64,000 nt of DNA. Source: Ficedula albicollis (taxonomy: Eukaryota > Chordata > Aves > Passeriformes > Muscicapidae). Where the stretch lies: positions 61,801,962 to 61,865,961 of the forward strand of contig NC_021675.1 in assembly GCF_000247815.1 (NCBI RefSeq), read 5' to 3'. The position numbers and the translations under genes were made by a program. This document shows, piece by piece, positions 50,535-62,323 of this stretch (its first letter is position 1; each line of letters opens with the position of its first letter). The notes below the pieces were generated by a model that worked only from the letters and a program-made list of their open reading frames with translations, made no database searches and was not told where the DNA came from.

Positions 50535-52285
50535 GGTTGTTTGTTTTCCCCTGGTTTTGTACAGTAGATCTCACAGTAGCACTTTCCAAGTCTTTGCTGG
50601 CTCAGAAAATCACCCCCAGTGTAAGTGATAGAAATCCTGTCTATGATTACATGGATGCTGCCATTCCAAGCTTTCATGACAGATTTATCGGGATATTTTG
50701 TAAGTTTAGGCAGATATTAATGGATCAAAAGTGTTTTCTCTTGGTGTGAGTGTTGGCCTGCTTTTCAGAAGATAAATGCATCTATCTGCAGGTCTAAACC
50801 TGATTTTATGCTTAAATGCTTTGCTGAGCCACAATCTGATTAACCCTTGCAGAAGTTTCTGCTAAATGGTAGCAGGCAGAAACAATAATGTTAATTAATA
50901 TCTTTTCAATTATATTACCTTTTTTTTCCCTTTTGAACTATTTCTAACAAAACCAGTAGGTTTCATCTTCTTAGGCTTAACCAGGAAAACACTTTACATT
51001 TTCACCTGGTACCTTGAAGTGCAAAGTCTATGTTTGCTGAAAATACCCCATGCTTCAGTAATCTTTTCCTTTACCACTGACATGTATTTCCATGGCCAGA
51101 ACTCATCTAATTACTTGTCAGTTATGCTGGCTCTGAGCACCTACTCATACCAAGATACAACTAGACAGGTCTGTGACCATACTGCCAGCTCTGAAGCAGG
51201 AGCTGAACACAAGCAGAGCAAAAATACAGAGCTAAACTGATAGGGATCTCCTCCATAACAACACTCTCCAGTGGTGCAAAATGTACAGCTACTGCCAAAA
51301 ATAGAAACCAAGCACAAAGAGATACATATGGAGACATAAACAAAATCACAGATTTAAACACATTTCATCACTGTGGACGTTGGGAAACTAACTACTATAA
51401 CAGATGAAATTATGAAAAGATAATAACTGCAAAGTATAATATGCAACAGTATTTAAATAATTTTAAAGGGAGATAGTTCAGTGTCTTTGAAAGCTTCTGT
51501 GTAAGGAGGAGGGTGGGAAAGAAAGCACCTGGAATTGCAGATGGGAAGTCTGACGCTCAACTTTAAAACTGAATAGTGTCTGGTGTCTGTAAGAGCTACA
51601 AATGAAGGCAATCAATACTATGTACAAAATACCACTGTAATGCTCTCTAGTCTTAGATATTGCTAAATGAATACAGATGGCATGAAGCACTTTGATCAGA
51701 TGGAATATAACATAGATTTTTGTCCCTAACAAAGCCCAACTCAAAACAAGACACAAAATGGAATGGGCCAGAAGGTCGTGTTAACCTTGTGGTTTTATAG
51801 CAAAGTGCAGTGGGAGACAAAAGTGGCCCAATGTTTAGAAGTTTTGCACGTGGGTAGAGCCAGAAAGTCTGGCTGCTGTCTGTTATCCTCGCATTAGCAG
51901 GCAAGGGAAGAAGCGTTAATGGGGGTTTAAGGCAAAGATTGGTAACCTAATATTAGTGAACCAATAAGTCTGTCACTTTTGTGTTCATTAGTTTGATCAA
52001 GCTGTCAAAACTTTAGGAGACTGAATGATGGAAATAGATCTAGCTACTCCCATTTAATAGCCAGCACTATTTCTATCAGTGTTCAGTCTGCTTCAGCAGT
52101 GTGGGACCATAGCAGTGTCAGATGCTGCAGCATCTCACACACAGGCCATGACAAGTTGTTGAATGCTTTGGAAACAGCAGAAAAAGACTGATCAGTAAGT
52201 TATATATCATGTAGAGGAAATGCTGAGAACTCAGATTCATCTTCTGAAAAAAACAGTAAGTTTAATAGAAGCATTTCTCTTCAAT
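50535..52285. other. Noncoding DNA
   Basis: No gene or mobile element was recognised. ORFs are 92 codons or fewer. Confidence 0.6.
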
Positions 52286-52496
52286 GCAAACTGTAGCTGT
52301 CAGAAATATCACTTTACAAGCACCACTCTGCTCTTTCCCAGCAGCCTTTTGAGATAAATCAGAGACACAATCTCAGGTCTTTGGCTTACAGAAGCAAAAC
52401 TGTAGCTGTCAGAAATATCACTTTACAAACACCACTGGATGCTCTTTCCCAGCAGCCTTTTGACATAAATCAGAGACACAATCTCAGCTCTTTGGC
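52286..52496 (+). repeat. ~102-bp tandem duplication, more diverged
   Basis: Copies at 52286-52386 and 52394-52496 are separated by seven bases. They share CTGTAGCTGTCAGAAATATC and CCCAGCAGCCTTTTGA. I count several differences (an extra A, CAAG/CAAA, CTCT/GGAT, GAGAT/GACAT, AGGTC/AGCTC), so this pair looks older than the others. Confidence 0.93.
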
Positions 52497-55400
52497 TGAA
52501 GGATCCATTTTTCCATTTTTGCATTTGAGCTTATGGCACATCCCATTTTTGTACAGGCAGACAGTGAAGTGCCTGGCAAAGCCATCTGTCAGCTCATAGC
52601 CACAAGGCTGAGACCCTGGAGACTCCTCAGTTCCTAGTGTTCATTTCCAAATCAGGATATCTACAAATAGACCTGATTCTTCCAAATGAGAGGCCAGACT
52701 CCACCAGAGTATATCTGTACCACCACCTATGGCCTTGATGCTCAGGACTTCAATGTGTCTGAGACTACCCTTAAATGTCATTGAGTAAGGGATTTCTCTG
52801 TAAATACCATCATCTCTCTCTTATAAAAATCAACCCCTTGCCTTTCATAACTTCATGACTTTTGAAAATACTTTTCCCCTATTTTGTGTGGAAACCTACA
52901 GATGAGAGGAAGCATTGCTGCTTCCACACTGTCATTATCTTCACTATAACAAACAATCTTTATTGCCTCAAGCTAAATGTAACATTTCAGAGTTAAAGAG
53001 CCCAAATCAATATTTTCATTATCCACACTATAAATTATCCATTAATGGAAGCTCATTAGGGAAGGCACCATCTTTGTCTCCCTTCACCTCCGAGCCTTGT
53101 TCTGGGCTCACAGCTGGCATTGCAGGCTGTGCAGCTTTATGGAAAGAGTTTCCCCTGGAAATTACAGGGAAGCCTGCTGGTTCAGGGCTTCAGGAAGAGA
53201 GAAGGTAAGAAAATAAGGCACAGCCAGAGCTCTTTTCCTCTTTCCTTTGGGAAGAGCAGGAAGATAAGAAATTGGTAATGAATGAATATACTCACCTGTT
53301 TTGCAAGCTTTGGGCAGGGATGAGGGTGATGGGAAGCACTCTCTTTGAAAGGTGAGAGTGCACCAGGACCACATTCTCCCCCTGGTTCAGACAAGATGTA
53401 CTTAACTCAGTTGCCTCCAAGAAGCAGAATATGAAGCTGGAAATCCACAGAGTGGTCACCACAGCTAGATTAAAATACCAGAGGATATTTAATTCTGCTG
53501 ATTTCACTGAATCCTTTCTCAGATCTCCGAGGTGCCCACTAATTCCACCAGAAAAGTAAATAACAGCCAAAGTTGGCAGATTTGAGTATCAGATGACTTT
53601 TTGTGCACATTGAGCTAATCAAGGTAAAAGGGCAAGCAGCTTGCCTTAATCAGCTATTTTCCTAATATGAAGTACCCAAATATTTCATCCACATGAAAAA
53701 TGCATCTGAATTTTTAATTTTTTTAAAGTTTACATTAAATTTTATTGGATTTAAACTATTTTATTTAGAAAATAAGGATAAGTCCTGTATAAAAGGATGG
53801 TAGCTCAAACCACAGTATAGAAGGGAGCCACTGCTTCCTGAAACCCTCTCTGCTGGTAGCCACTGGCAGGGTAGTTTTAGGGTTTAAACTCTTCATAACA
53901 TTCAAGAAATCTGGAAACTGCTAATATCATGCAACCATATAACTGGGTGGTTTACATTGCCTTCTCTTGTGCTTGAACACATCCAGCTTGACCATATACC
54001 AGCTAAATAGAAAAAAAAAACACGTGTAAAAGGAAAAAGCAGCAGATAACACAGAGCTGGGGAAGTGATGGGAAACTTCACTTGAGTAAATTATGTTGCC
54101 TGGTTAAGACACAGTGAGAAAATATGGGAGCAAGTTTGCATTCTTTGCCATCCATGTGCTGACCAGACCACTCAAAAATGTACAAGTTCATTTCATGTTC
54201 TGTAAAAATGTTCCTAGCAGGCAGTTCTGTTTCTTCTGGGGCTTTTTCCAAGTTATTCTCCACGAATGCCTTTGAACATATTCCTGCTGAAGGAGAAACC
54301 AGAGAAAGTAGCTGCAATAAGTGAGAAAGATTTCTTTAATCCCAGAAGATCCCAAATGATAGGTTTCTAGGACTGTTGAAGGAAGCAGAGCAGCAATGGG
54401 CATTCCCCTGGAGCAGTCGTGGCCCTTTCAGCGCTGGTGCATGCTCCAGGGACAGGGTCCCTTCCAGAAAGACACAAATCCAAAGGACCCACAGAAGCAC
54501 ATCAAAGATATTTATAATTGTCCAACATTTGAGTGCAAGGCAGACACCCAGCATGTTTGTTTCAGCTGCTCTTCTTAAAGCAGAGGGTGTGAGAGTTGTT
54601 CCCACCACCACATCCCCTTGGAGAGCTGCCCCAAGGACAGGCAGAACTGCAGCTACACAAGTACTTACATTCTTTTCTCCTTTATGCCAAAAATAATTGC
54701 TGGAGGATCTACTTCTTTATTTTTTTCTTACAACATTGACAAAGAGTTTTGCTTTCTTAAACTGATGCATCATCCGAGGTGACTGAACCTTTTAAAGAGC
54801 CTCCTAATTCTCATCAAACCCTTCAGCCCAGACTCGATGCCAAGTGACCCGAGTGTACCTATAAGTAGATTTCCTAACTCTGACAGGACAAATCCATAAT
54901 TCATTTCATTTATATTGTCAAAGTGCTTACAGCTATGCCTTTTGTGCCAAGTAAAGGAATAAGCCCAGGTGCAACAGATTTTAATTTGTGTGAGGAAAAT
55001 ACAGCTGAGTCATCTTCTGAGTTTCTGAGACAAAGATTTATTGGTTTATGTCAGTGATGCACCAAATTTTTCGTCTCAATTATTTTGAGTGAAACATTTC
55101 TCAGGGGAAAACAAAGTGCTACTTTATTTAAATTTTCTTTCTGTAGATATCCAGACTGAATGGAAAAATACTTTTCTTGTCCTTATTCAACCCAAACTTC
55201 ATTTTACTTGGATCAAAACTAAAAAGGAGTTACATATCTCTCTCCTCATATTCATAATGAAGAAAATTCACTTTTTTGTGGGGAAAATACAAGGAACAAG
55301 AGTTTCAAACTGTCTAATGTTTTCACCTGGAAAGCACCATGTGATTGAAGAGATTCTATTTTTATCTTCTCCATTCAACACTGTGACCTCACTTTCTAAC

Positions 55401-56061
55401 CTCCAGGCTGCCCACATGTGCTCCTGCCTTTTCTTCTCCCATGCAGCTCCATAACTGCACCCAAGTCCTGGATGTGTTTGTGTGGGTGGCCATGGAGACA
55501 CAGCTGAGCTCTGGGGTGAGCTGTTATCTCATCCTACACTCAGGGACAAACAGTCTGCTGCTGTTTGTGCTCCAAGCAACCAAAATATGCAACATTTGCT
55601 CTATCTTAGCTGTTCAAAGCTGCATTTTTGGTTCATCTCTCTAATCTGTTTGCCATCATGGCCTCCAATTTAAATTTGGATTAAAGGCAATTTGAGGCAA
55701 ACATATTTACTTTTTGATGCATTTGTGCAATTGTAGTCCAGCTATAATGCATATGAGGAGTAATTCACGCCAGGCATTCAGACTGAAGTCAGGATGGGCA
55801 GAGGTCCAAGTTCTTTAGAAAGCTTGTCCTCAGTGTCTGAGAGGTACATCAGAGGACTGCCATGGGGAGCCTCTTCACCTGTGGACAGGCAGGTGAGGAC
55901 CTGAGCAATTCATCCTCTTTCCCCACAGCAGGCAGAGATCAGCAGCAAACACAGATTTTGCCTCCAGCCTCCCACCCCCAGAGCTCTCTGACATCTGCCA
56001 AGTCGTACCTTTCTTCCCAGTGGCAGAGAAAATCTTCAGAGTATTCTGTGTTTGTATTTAG
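52497..56061. other. Noncoding DNA
   Basis: About 3.5 kb without a supportable gene. ORFs up to 121 codons (55089-55454 plus) have no recognised domain. No repeats were seen. Confidence 0.55.
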
Positions 56062-56151
56062 CACAGATAAAAAAATCAACTGAAAGGAAAACCCTTTACA
56101 TCCAAACACAGATAAAAAAATCAACTGAAAGGAAAACCCCTTGCATCCAAA
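56062..56151 (+). repeat. 45-bp tandem duplication
   Basis: Copies at 56062-56106 and 56107-56151 abut. Each includes CACAGATAAAAAAATCAACT. They differ at CCCTTTACA versus CCCCTTGCA. Confidence 0.94.
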
Positions 56152-57572
56152 ATTGCTGTTTGTTCTGCTGTCTATACCTTCTACACCTCTACTACAGACC
56201 TGACAATGAGTTGAGTGTGGGCACTGTGGGAATCTGAGGCAGTGAAGCTGTAAATACCCCTAGGACAGTTTGAGTAAGTTGAGCTAAGAGTGCGCAGCAC
56301 CTTGGCAGGGGTCTTAGCATGCTGCAAAATTTAACATTCTCATTTTTAATTTCCACCTTCAGATATTTCAAATTATTCTCACCAGCATCCATGCTTCATA
56401 CCACAGCTTTGCATTTATTTGCAGAATGTTTCATATTCTGGATAAGAGTGTGTTGATCTGTTAGCTTCCTTTTTGCTTAATTTTATATTTCTTTTCCTTT
56501 GTGATGACATTTCATCATTTTTTCTACTGCTGTTTCCTTTGGTTCTGAGCAAGCCTTAAATCCAGAGTATGATCACAAGATTTTTGTCTAGTTATCATCT
56601 CTCCAGCAGCAATGTTTCCCCTGCAGCTGACCATCCAAGGTGAGCCTTCATTGCTGTGCTGTGGCTCCAGTCACTGCACTGATTCACTCGTACTGTAGGA
56701 AATTCATATGTGTTTGTATCCAGATATTTCAGAATTGATCTATGTCCTCATGTTTCATAAGCAGAGACACTCTGGAAAAAAAACAAATGCTGAGACTCAC
56801 CACGAGGGCTCACAGGAGCCACATTCCCTGTTTGCATTCATAAATCTTCTCTGGCATACACAGCCATGGGCTCAATAATATATTATTTACCTGAGCAATT
56901 ACCACTGATCAACAACTCCCATGAAGAATTCTTGTGTGGAGAGTTCTTGTGTGGAGAATTCTTGTGTGTATGTGGGCTGAATACAATGCATGAACTGACA
57001 ACCTCCAAATGCTGTTTATTTACATGGGAATAGCTCGTTTCTCACAATGAATATTGGGGCAATCATGGTCTCTTTCTAGTCATTCCTCTTCTAGAAAAGA
57101 GATGGCAAACTCTCATGAGTTGCTCTCTGTACAACTGGAAGCATATAAAGAACACATTGTGGTAAATTTACATTACAACTCCATCTCATAATTCAAACCT
57201 GCACAAACAGTCAGATGGGAAAAAAATTCTATCATGCACTGCTAAATAATATAAACTTGGTATTAATGACAACAAAAGGGAATGTTATAAGAGGAAAGAC
57301 AACAATGGCAGCCACAATTTGCATCAACCCACAAGCCCTGTCTATTTTATCCCTTCCTTAGAATAACAGAATAAGGAATATATGTTTCACTCACTGCTGC
57401 TATTGCCATTACAGTCAGCATTACAGATGGAAGGTCTGTCATTGAGAGAAGCTGATGAAGGTTGTAAAGCATCAGTTTTGGCTGGCAAAAACTAGAAGAA
57501 ACTAGAACTAAGGAAAGCTGCTAGGCAGGTAAGGAAATCAGAGTACAAAACATAGACTGTAACTTTTGAGTA
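56152..57572. other. Noncoding DNA
   Basis: No gene was recognised. A 15-bp repeat at 56926-56968 is listed separately. Confidence 0.6.
56926..56968 (+). repeat. 15-bp unit, three copies
   Basis: GAATTCTTGTGTGGA occurs at 56926, as a one-base variant (GAGTTC) at 56941, and again at 56956, the last unit lacking its final two bases. The copies abut directly. Confidence 0.93.
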
Positions 57573-57676
57573 ATGGATAAATTATTTCATGGTTTGAGGA
57601 GGTTGTTTTTGTTTTGGGGGGGGTTATGGATAAATTATTTCATGGTTTGAGGAGGTTGTTTCTGTTTTGAGGGGTT
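57573..57676 (+). repeat. 53-bp tandem duplication with G8 at junction
   Basis: Copies at 57573-57623 and 57626-57676 share ATGGATAAATTATTTCATGG. Copy 1 ends in GTTTT plus eight G (57616-57623). The matching place in copy 2 is GTTTTGAGGGG. This is a third junction with a G/C homopolymer, though a short one. Confidence 0.92.
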
Positions 57677-57688
57677 TTATATGGTGGT

Positions 57689-57710
57689 GTTTGTTTGTTT
57701 GTTTGTTTGT
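57689..57710 (+). repeat. (TTTG)n microsatellite
   Basis: About five GTTT units follow the duplication after 12 bases. Confidence 0.9.
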
Positions 57711-58553
57711 TCCATGTTTCCTTGTGCTCTTATCTGCTCTCTGACATGAAGTTACAACAGCATCAGCCTGTCATGGAGTACTTGGCCCTCACAGCCTCTC
57801 AGCTTTCTGATGAATAATAAATCACAGAAAAAGGGAGATAAGACCAGATGGGAATCCAAATTAAGAGTCTATTCCTGCAGTCATGAAAAGCAACAAGTTA
57901 CCTGCAAGTGAGAGTTGTAAGGATGAGGGTGGGCTGGGAATTAAGACAAAACTTATTTAGTGGGCTTGTTTCAGCTCTCAGTTTTTGTAGAAATTTGCTT
58001 TGTTTCCCATCCCTTTACACATTAAGGAAAGCATATTATTTGTCTCACTTATTCAGATCAACAGTAATGGACAGTAAAATCTGGTTTAGAATGCCACCAA
58101 GCTATCACTTCATTGATATCCTCACAGATGACAAATTAGCCAAACAAAACACACTTTGTTTGGCAGGTTGAGTTTTGAATCAATTTTCCAGTTGAAACAC
58201 TTGCATGGAAGCAACTACTGGCCTGTCTCAGAGCTCACAGTCCAGTTCACACAGAGGGAGGATGAGCTCAAGGCAGGACTAACAAGGCTGCACTGAATAG
58301 TCTGAGAGCAAAATCAGGGAATCTTGCAAACTGCACTCTGCTCCCAGCACAGGAATACAACAGAACTTTTTTCTAGAAAGCTTGATTGAGAGCATCCAAT
58401 GGCTTTAAGACTTAAGAATGAGTAGAGCAATGCAAACCCAAAGACTTACTAGATAAATGTGTGAAGCAGATCAGATAGAAAGAAAAAGAAGGGGAAATAA
58501 ACATTTAAGTCATAGAAAGACCTCTAGGGAGTCTGCACAACCTCTGCAGCATC
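57711..58553. other. Noncoding DNA
   Basis: No gene or element was recognised. The best ORF (57908-58171 plus, 87 codons) is unremarkable. Confidence 0.6.
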
Positions 58554-58681
58554 ATGGATTTTCCAGACTGCATGCAAACCGAGATCTTTCGGGATTTGTC
58601 TAACTAACTACCACCAAAATGGATTTTCCAGACTGCATGCAAACCGAGATTTTTGGGGATTTGTCTAACTAACTACCACCA
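58554..58681 (+). repeat. 65-bp tandem duplication
   Basis: Copies at 58554-58618 and 58619-58681 abut. They begin ATGGATTTTCCAGACTGCAT and end CTAACTACCACCAA. Two differences were seen (GATCTTTCGGG/GATTTTTGGGG). One falls in a CpG, a common vertebrate mutation site. Confidence 0.95.
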
Positions 58682-61600
58682 AGTTATCACCATTAAAATA
58701 AGGCCAGAAATTATTCCAGGACTGATTATGCTGTGCAGAGAAGTATGGCATAATGGCACAAAAGGATCTCGTTGCCAGACAAAAATAAAAACTATCTGAA
58801 TGGAAGCTTTTTAGGATTTGATCCCAACATTGTGGTTCAATATGGAAAGGGAAAAATATGCTTACAGTGTCTCTGATATCTTTTATGAGACAACAGAGCT
58901 TTAACTCCTGAATGGACAACAGTGATGTGGCATCATGTTTCTTATTCAGCTTTAACATAAGACACATGCAAGTTATTTTTGTTTGTATTGGGCTGGCAGA
59001 TGCATCCTTTTGGAAAAACGTGCAATGGGAAACTTGCTAGACAGTGACGCAACACAACGTGCAGTGCCAAAGCAAACTTTGTGTCTGTTTCTTTTCACAA
59101 TGACGTTAAATGAATTGGAAGCAAATCCACTGGAGTGTCTGGAATAGTGCTCATCTAGAAACCAAGCTCGAGTCAGACTCCCACATTGTTTCTTTGCATG
59201 AGCCAAGAAGCCAAGAGGTCCTTGTTCTGCAGGTCTCCTTTTCCCCTGCTCCATCAGGGGGTTTGGGCAGCCCTGTGCCACCAAGAACGGTCAAGGCTTT
59301 ACTTCCAACGAAATTTCATCCCCTCTCCTGCCTTTAAACACCCTGAATTTCATAGGAAGGAGATGACAGGATTCATTACTGTCTTAGAATGATTTTGCTC
59401 AAAGCCATGTACAGTAAAACAGTATAGAACACAGTATGCAATTTTTCCAAGCTGTATGCAAGAAACCCAAATAAGTAAAGCACCTTTAGACTCTTTGATT
59501 TGTCGCAAACTTCCTCTCCCTTTAGCTATTCCCATGCAGCAACTACTAATACCATCCTCTAGCTGAAAGATGGGAACCTCACACTATAAATCACCCTAAA
59601 AAAGAGTCTCCATCAGTAAACTTCCCACCATCCAGGTCTTGGTTTGCTTCCCTTCAAAAACAAGGAGGCTGTGCAGTCCTGTGCTTCCAACACAGGAAAT
59701 TTCCCTACAGAGGTCCCCTTGTCAGCAAAGGCCTTTATATGTTCTTAAAAAGCACACAACAGCCTTTTCCCCTCTCTAAATGTCATGACAAGTGTTTTTA
59801 TTCTATGTCTGCTACAAATGAAACTCAGTTTCTGGACAGGTACTTTATGTAGGTGTATAACCAAACTGAGGGGCTTTGCCTTTCTAGCAGGCATTTAGCC
59901 ATTATGGTTGGTGCTCCTTTTGGAAAGCATGCTTACAGATCCCTATGGAACTTTATCTTGTGCAGTTTGGGCTTTTTTTGCCATTGCCAGTCAGAACACT
60001 GATCCAGAGCCAAAGGAACATGGTAGAAGCTGAGCTTTTCCATAGGGTAATGGTTGGATTTACTCATGCACTCAACGAATCTCTTGGATTAATTTCCTTC
60101 AGGATTAATTTCATTTATAAAATACATAAAAATATTGTAGACTTTCCCAAGGTGATTTCAGGCTTTAAATCTAAACCCACTTATTCATATATCTAACTTG
60201 TTACACATGACCAGTTCTCTATTGATTTCTCTTTATATTGAGTTCAGTGGAGCTACTCACATGTGTCAGGGTAAGCAAAAGTGTAAGTGTTTGTAGGACA
60301 GTGATTTAATTGCTCTGATCTCATTTTTTTTTTAGCTGCTCTTCATGAAGAATTGACTGTTAGAGGCAAACACCAAAGGGGACAGTAGAGTTTCAGTCTT
60401 TGGCATTTTCAATTTAAGTTTGCAAACATCTCCTAGAAATATTCATCACCATTCCAAGGAAACTTTAACGAGAGTTAACTGGGTGAAATTTAACAGCCTG
60501 AAACAGACAGAAAATCAGAATAAAATTTTCTTTCTCATCTTAAATGTAGTGGAATCCTCTGGAAAATTTTTCAACACTAAATATTTGACTCTCTCATCCT
60601 TTACAATCTGTCTAATATTTTTATGTTTTTATACTTATATGTGTACACATATGCAGTATATAGTAAAACATATGATGTGATCACATATATTTCTATGTGT
60701 TTAATTTCTCTGTATTTAATTTCTATCGATGTATACAACATATTTCTATGTTGCATACCTGCTACATGTATTATATTGCACATACTATAGAATAATTTGG
60801 CAAATACTTATGCCTTTGCTTTTATTTCCTGTTTCAAAGCAACTACATATTTGTTGTCCCACAATATTGATTATCCTGCACAAAGCTATAACTTGTTCTC
60901 ATTCCTTTTTAGAATTTAAGACCACTGTTGGCTTTCCCTGCCCAATCAGTAGCTGGAACATTAAGAGAAAAGACTGAGCACTGAACCTATTTCTCAGTGT
61001 ACACCAGCCTACCCTCGTGCTGACCATGTTCAAGAAACTGCAGTAGGAATTTTCTTTTTCCTGCTGAGGAGAGGATGAAGGACGAAAGAATGACCAATTA
61101 TAAACTCTGTTGTCTTTAGATGAAAGAACCTTTTTGTGGTGTTCTTCAATCTCTTGTTTGGGCTGTCAACAGCAATTTGATAAAGAATGTTCCTATGTCT
61201 GACCTGTTTTTTCAAGATAGTAACCTATATTGTGTATCATCTAAAGCCAGGGGATAAGCATCCATTATACTCTGTACTGCTGTTCCTGCAAGCTGAGCAC
61301 AGCCTTTAAAACCCAGATAAGTTGATTGATAGTTGTGTTGAGAAAGCTGCTACTAACGATATTTTAGTTAAAGGGGGAAAAATTAAAGTTTCTTTAATCT
61401 GATTCTCCCCCACCCCCAACACCACACTTCAGAGGCCAAAGCTCATGATAACTGTTTTGTGGTGAATGGTCAATTGTTACAAAATTCTAATTGGTTCTGG
61501 GTCAGTCCCTTTGAAATGGCTGCTGTGCTCTAGTAATTTTTTCAATTAATTCTTAACAACTGACAAAACTTTGGATCTTGTCAAAAATCGTTCAGATTTT

Positions 61601-62090
61601 TATAGTAGGCAAGAACATGGAACAAGATTAGCCTGGATTAAGAAAGATTCCTACATACATTATCACCAAGGTTATAATTATAGTTTAGCTCTCCTTTTTC
61701 TTTGCTCTCAAAATAATGATTAACTAGCTCAGCAGGGTTTTCTTCCCTGTAAGTACTTACTGAATACTTTTATAAGGTTAGATTAGAAGAATATGTGGAT
61801 TCCTCGGTTGATTTATGAATAATTTGGGCAAATGCTATGTTCAGCTAGGAATCTTACTACATATATTTTCACAGAACTAGATTTTTTGGACATGTCCTGC
61901 ACAGAACAGAACCTTTGTTAGTCAATCTTAGGTCCTCACTAAGTCAAGATGTGACCAAGGACCAGTTCTCCAGCACTATTACTTAGAGAAGCCTCAAGAT
62001 TGTTTTCCCATTGAGTTCAGATTTCAAACAGGTAGAGCATGTTGAAGGGCAAAGTCAGACTACATCTTCTTTCACCAGAAAGTCTTCAGA
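58682..62090. other. Noncoding DNA
   Basis: No gene is supported. ORFs up to 103 codons (58973-59284 minus) are unrecognised. At 60640-60790 there is an AT-rich zone with repeated ATTTCTATG, TATTTAATTTC and ACATAT words. Confidence 0.55.
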
Positions 62091-62323
62091 CAGACAATGA
62101 AACTACCTTTAAGGTCTCTTCTCTACAGAAAAAAAAAATCTGAATATAGTGGCTGATTACATCAATCAAATGAAACTACCTTTAAGGTCTCTTCTCTACA
62201 GGAAAAAAAAATCTGAATATAGTGGCTGATTATATCAATCATACAGACAATGAAACTACCTTTAAGGTCTCTTCTCTACAGAAAAAAAAAATCTGAATAT
62301 AGTGGCTGATTACATCAATCAAT
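62091..62323 (+). repeat. 73-80-bp unit present three times
   Basis: Units lie at about 62091-62169, 62170-62241 and 62243-62323. All contain TGAAACTACCTTTAAGGTCT, an A9-A10 run and ATATAGTGGCTGATTA. The middle copy differs (CAGGAAA for CAGAAAA, TATATC for TACATC) and lacks the leading CAGACA that units 1 and 3 share. Outer units are nearly identical. Confidence 0.95.
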
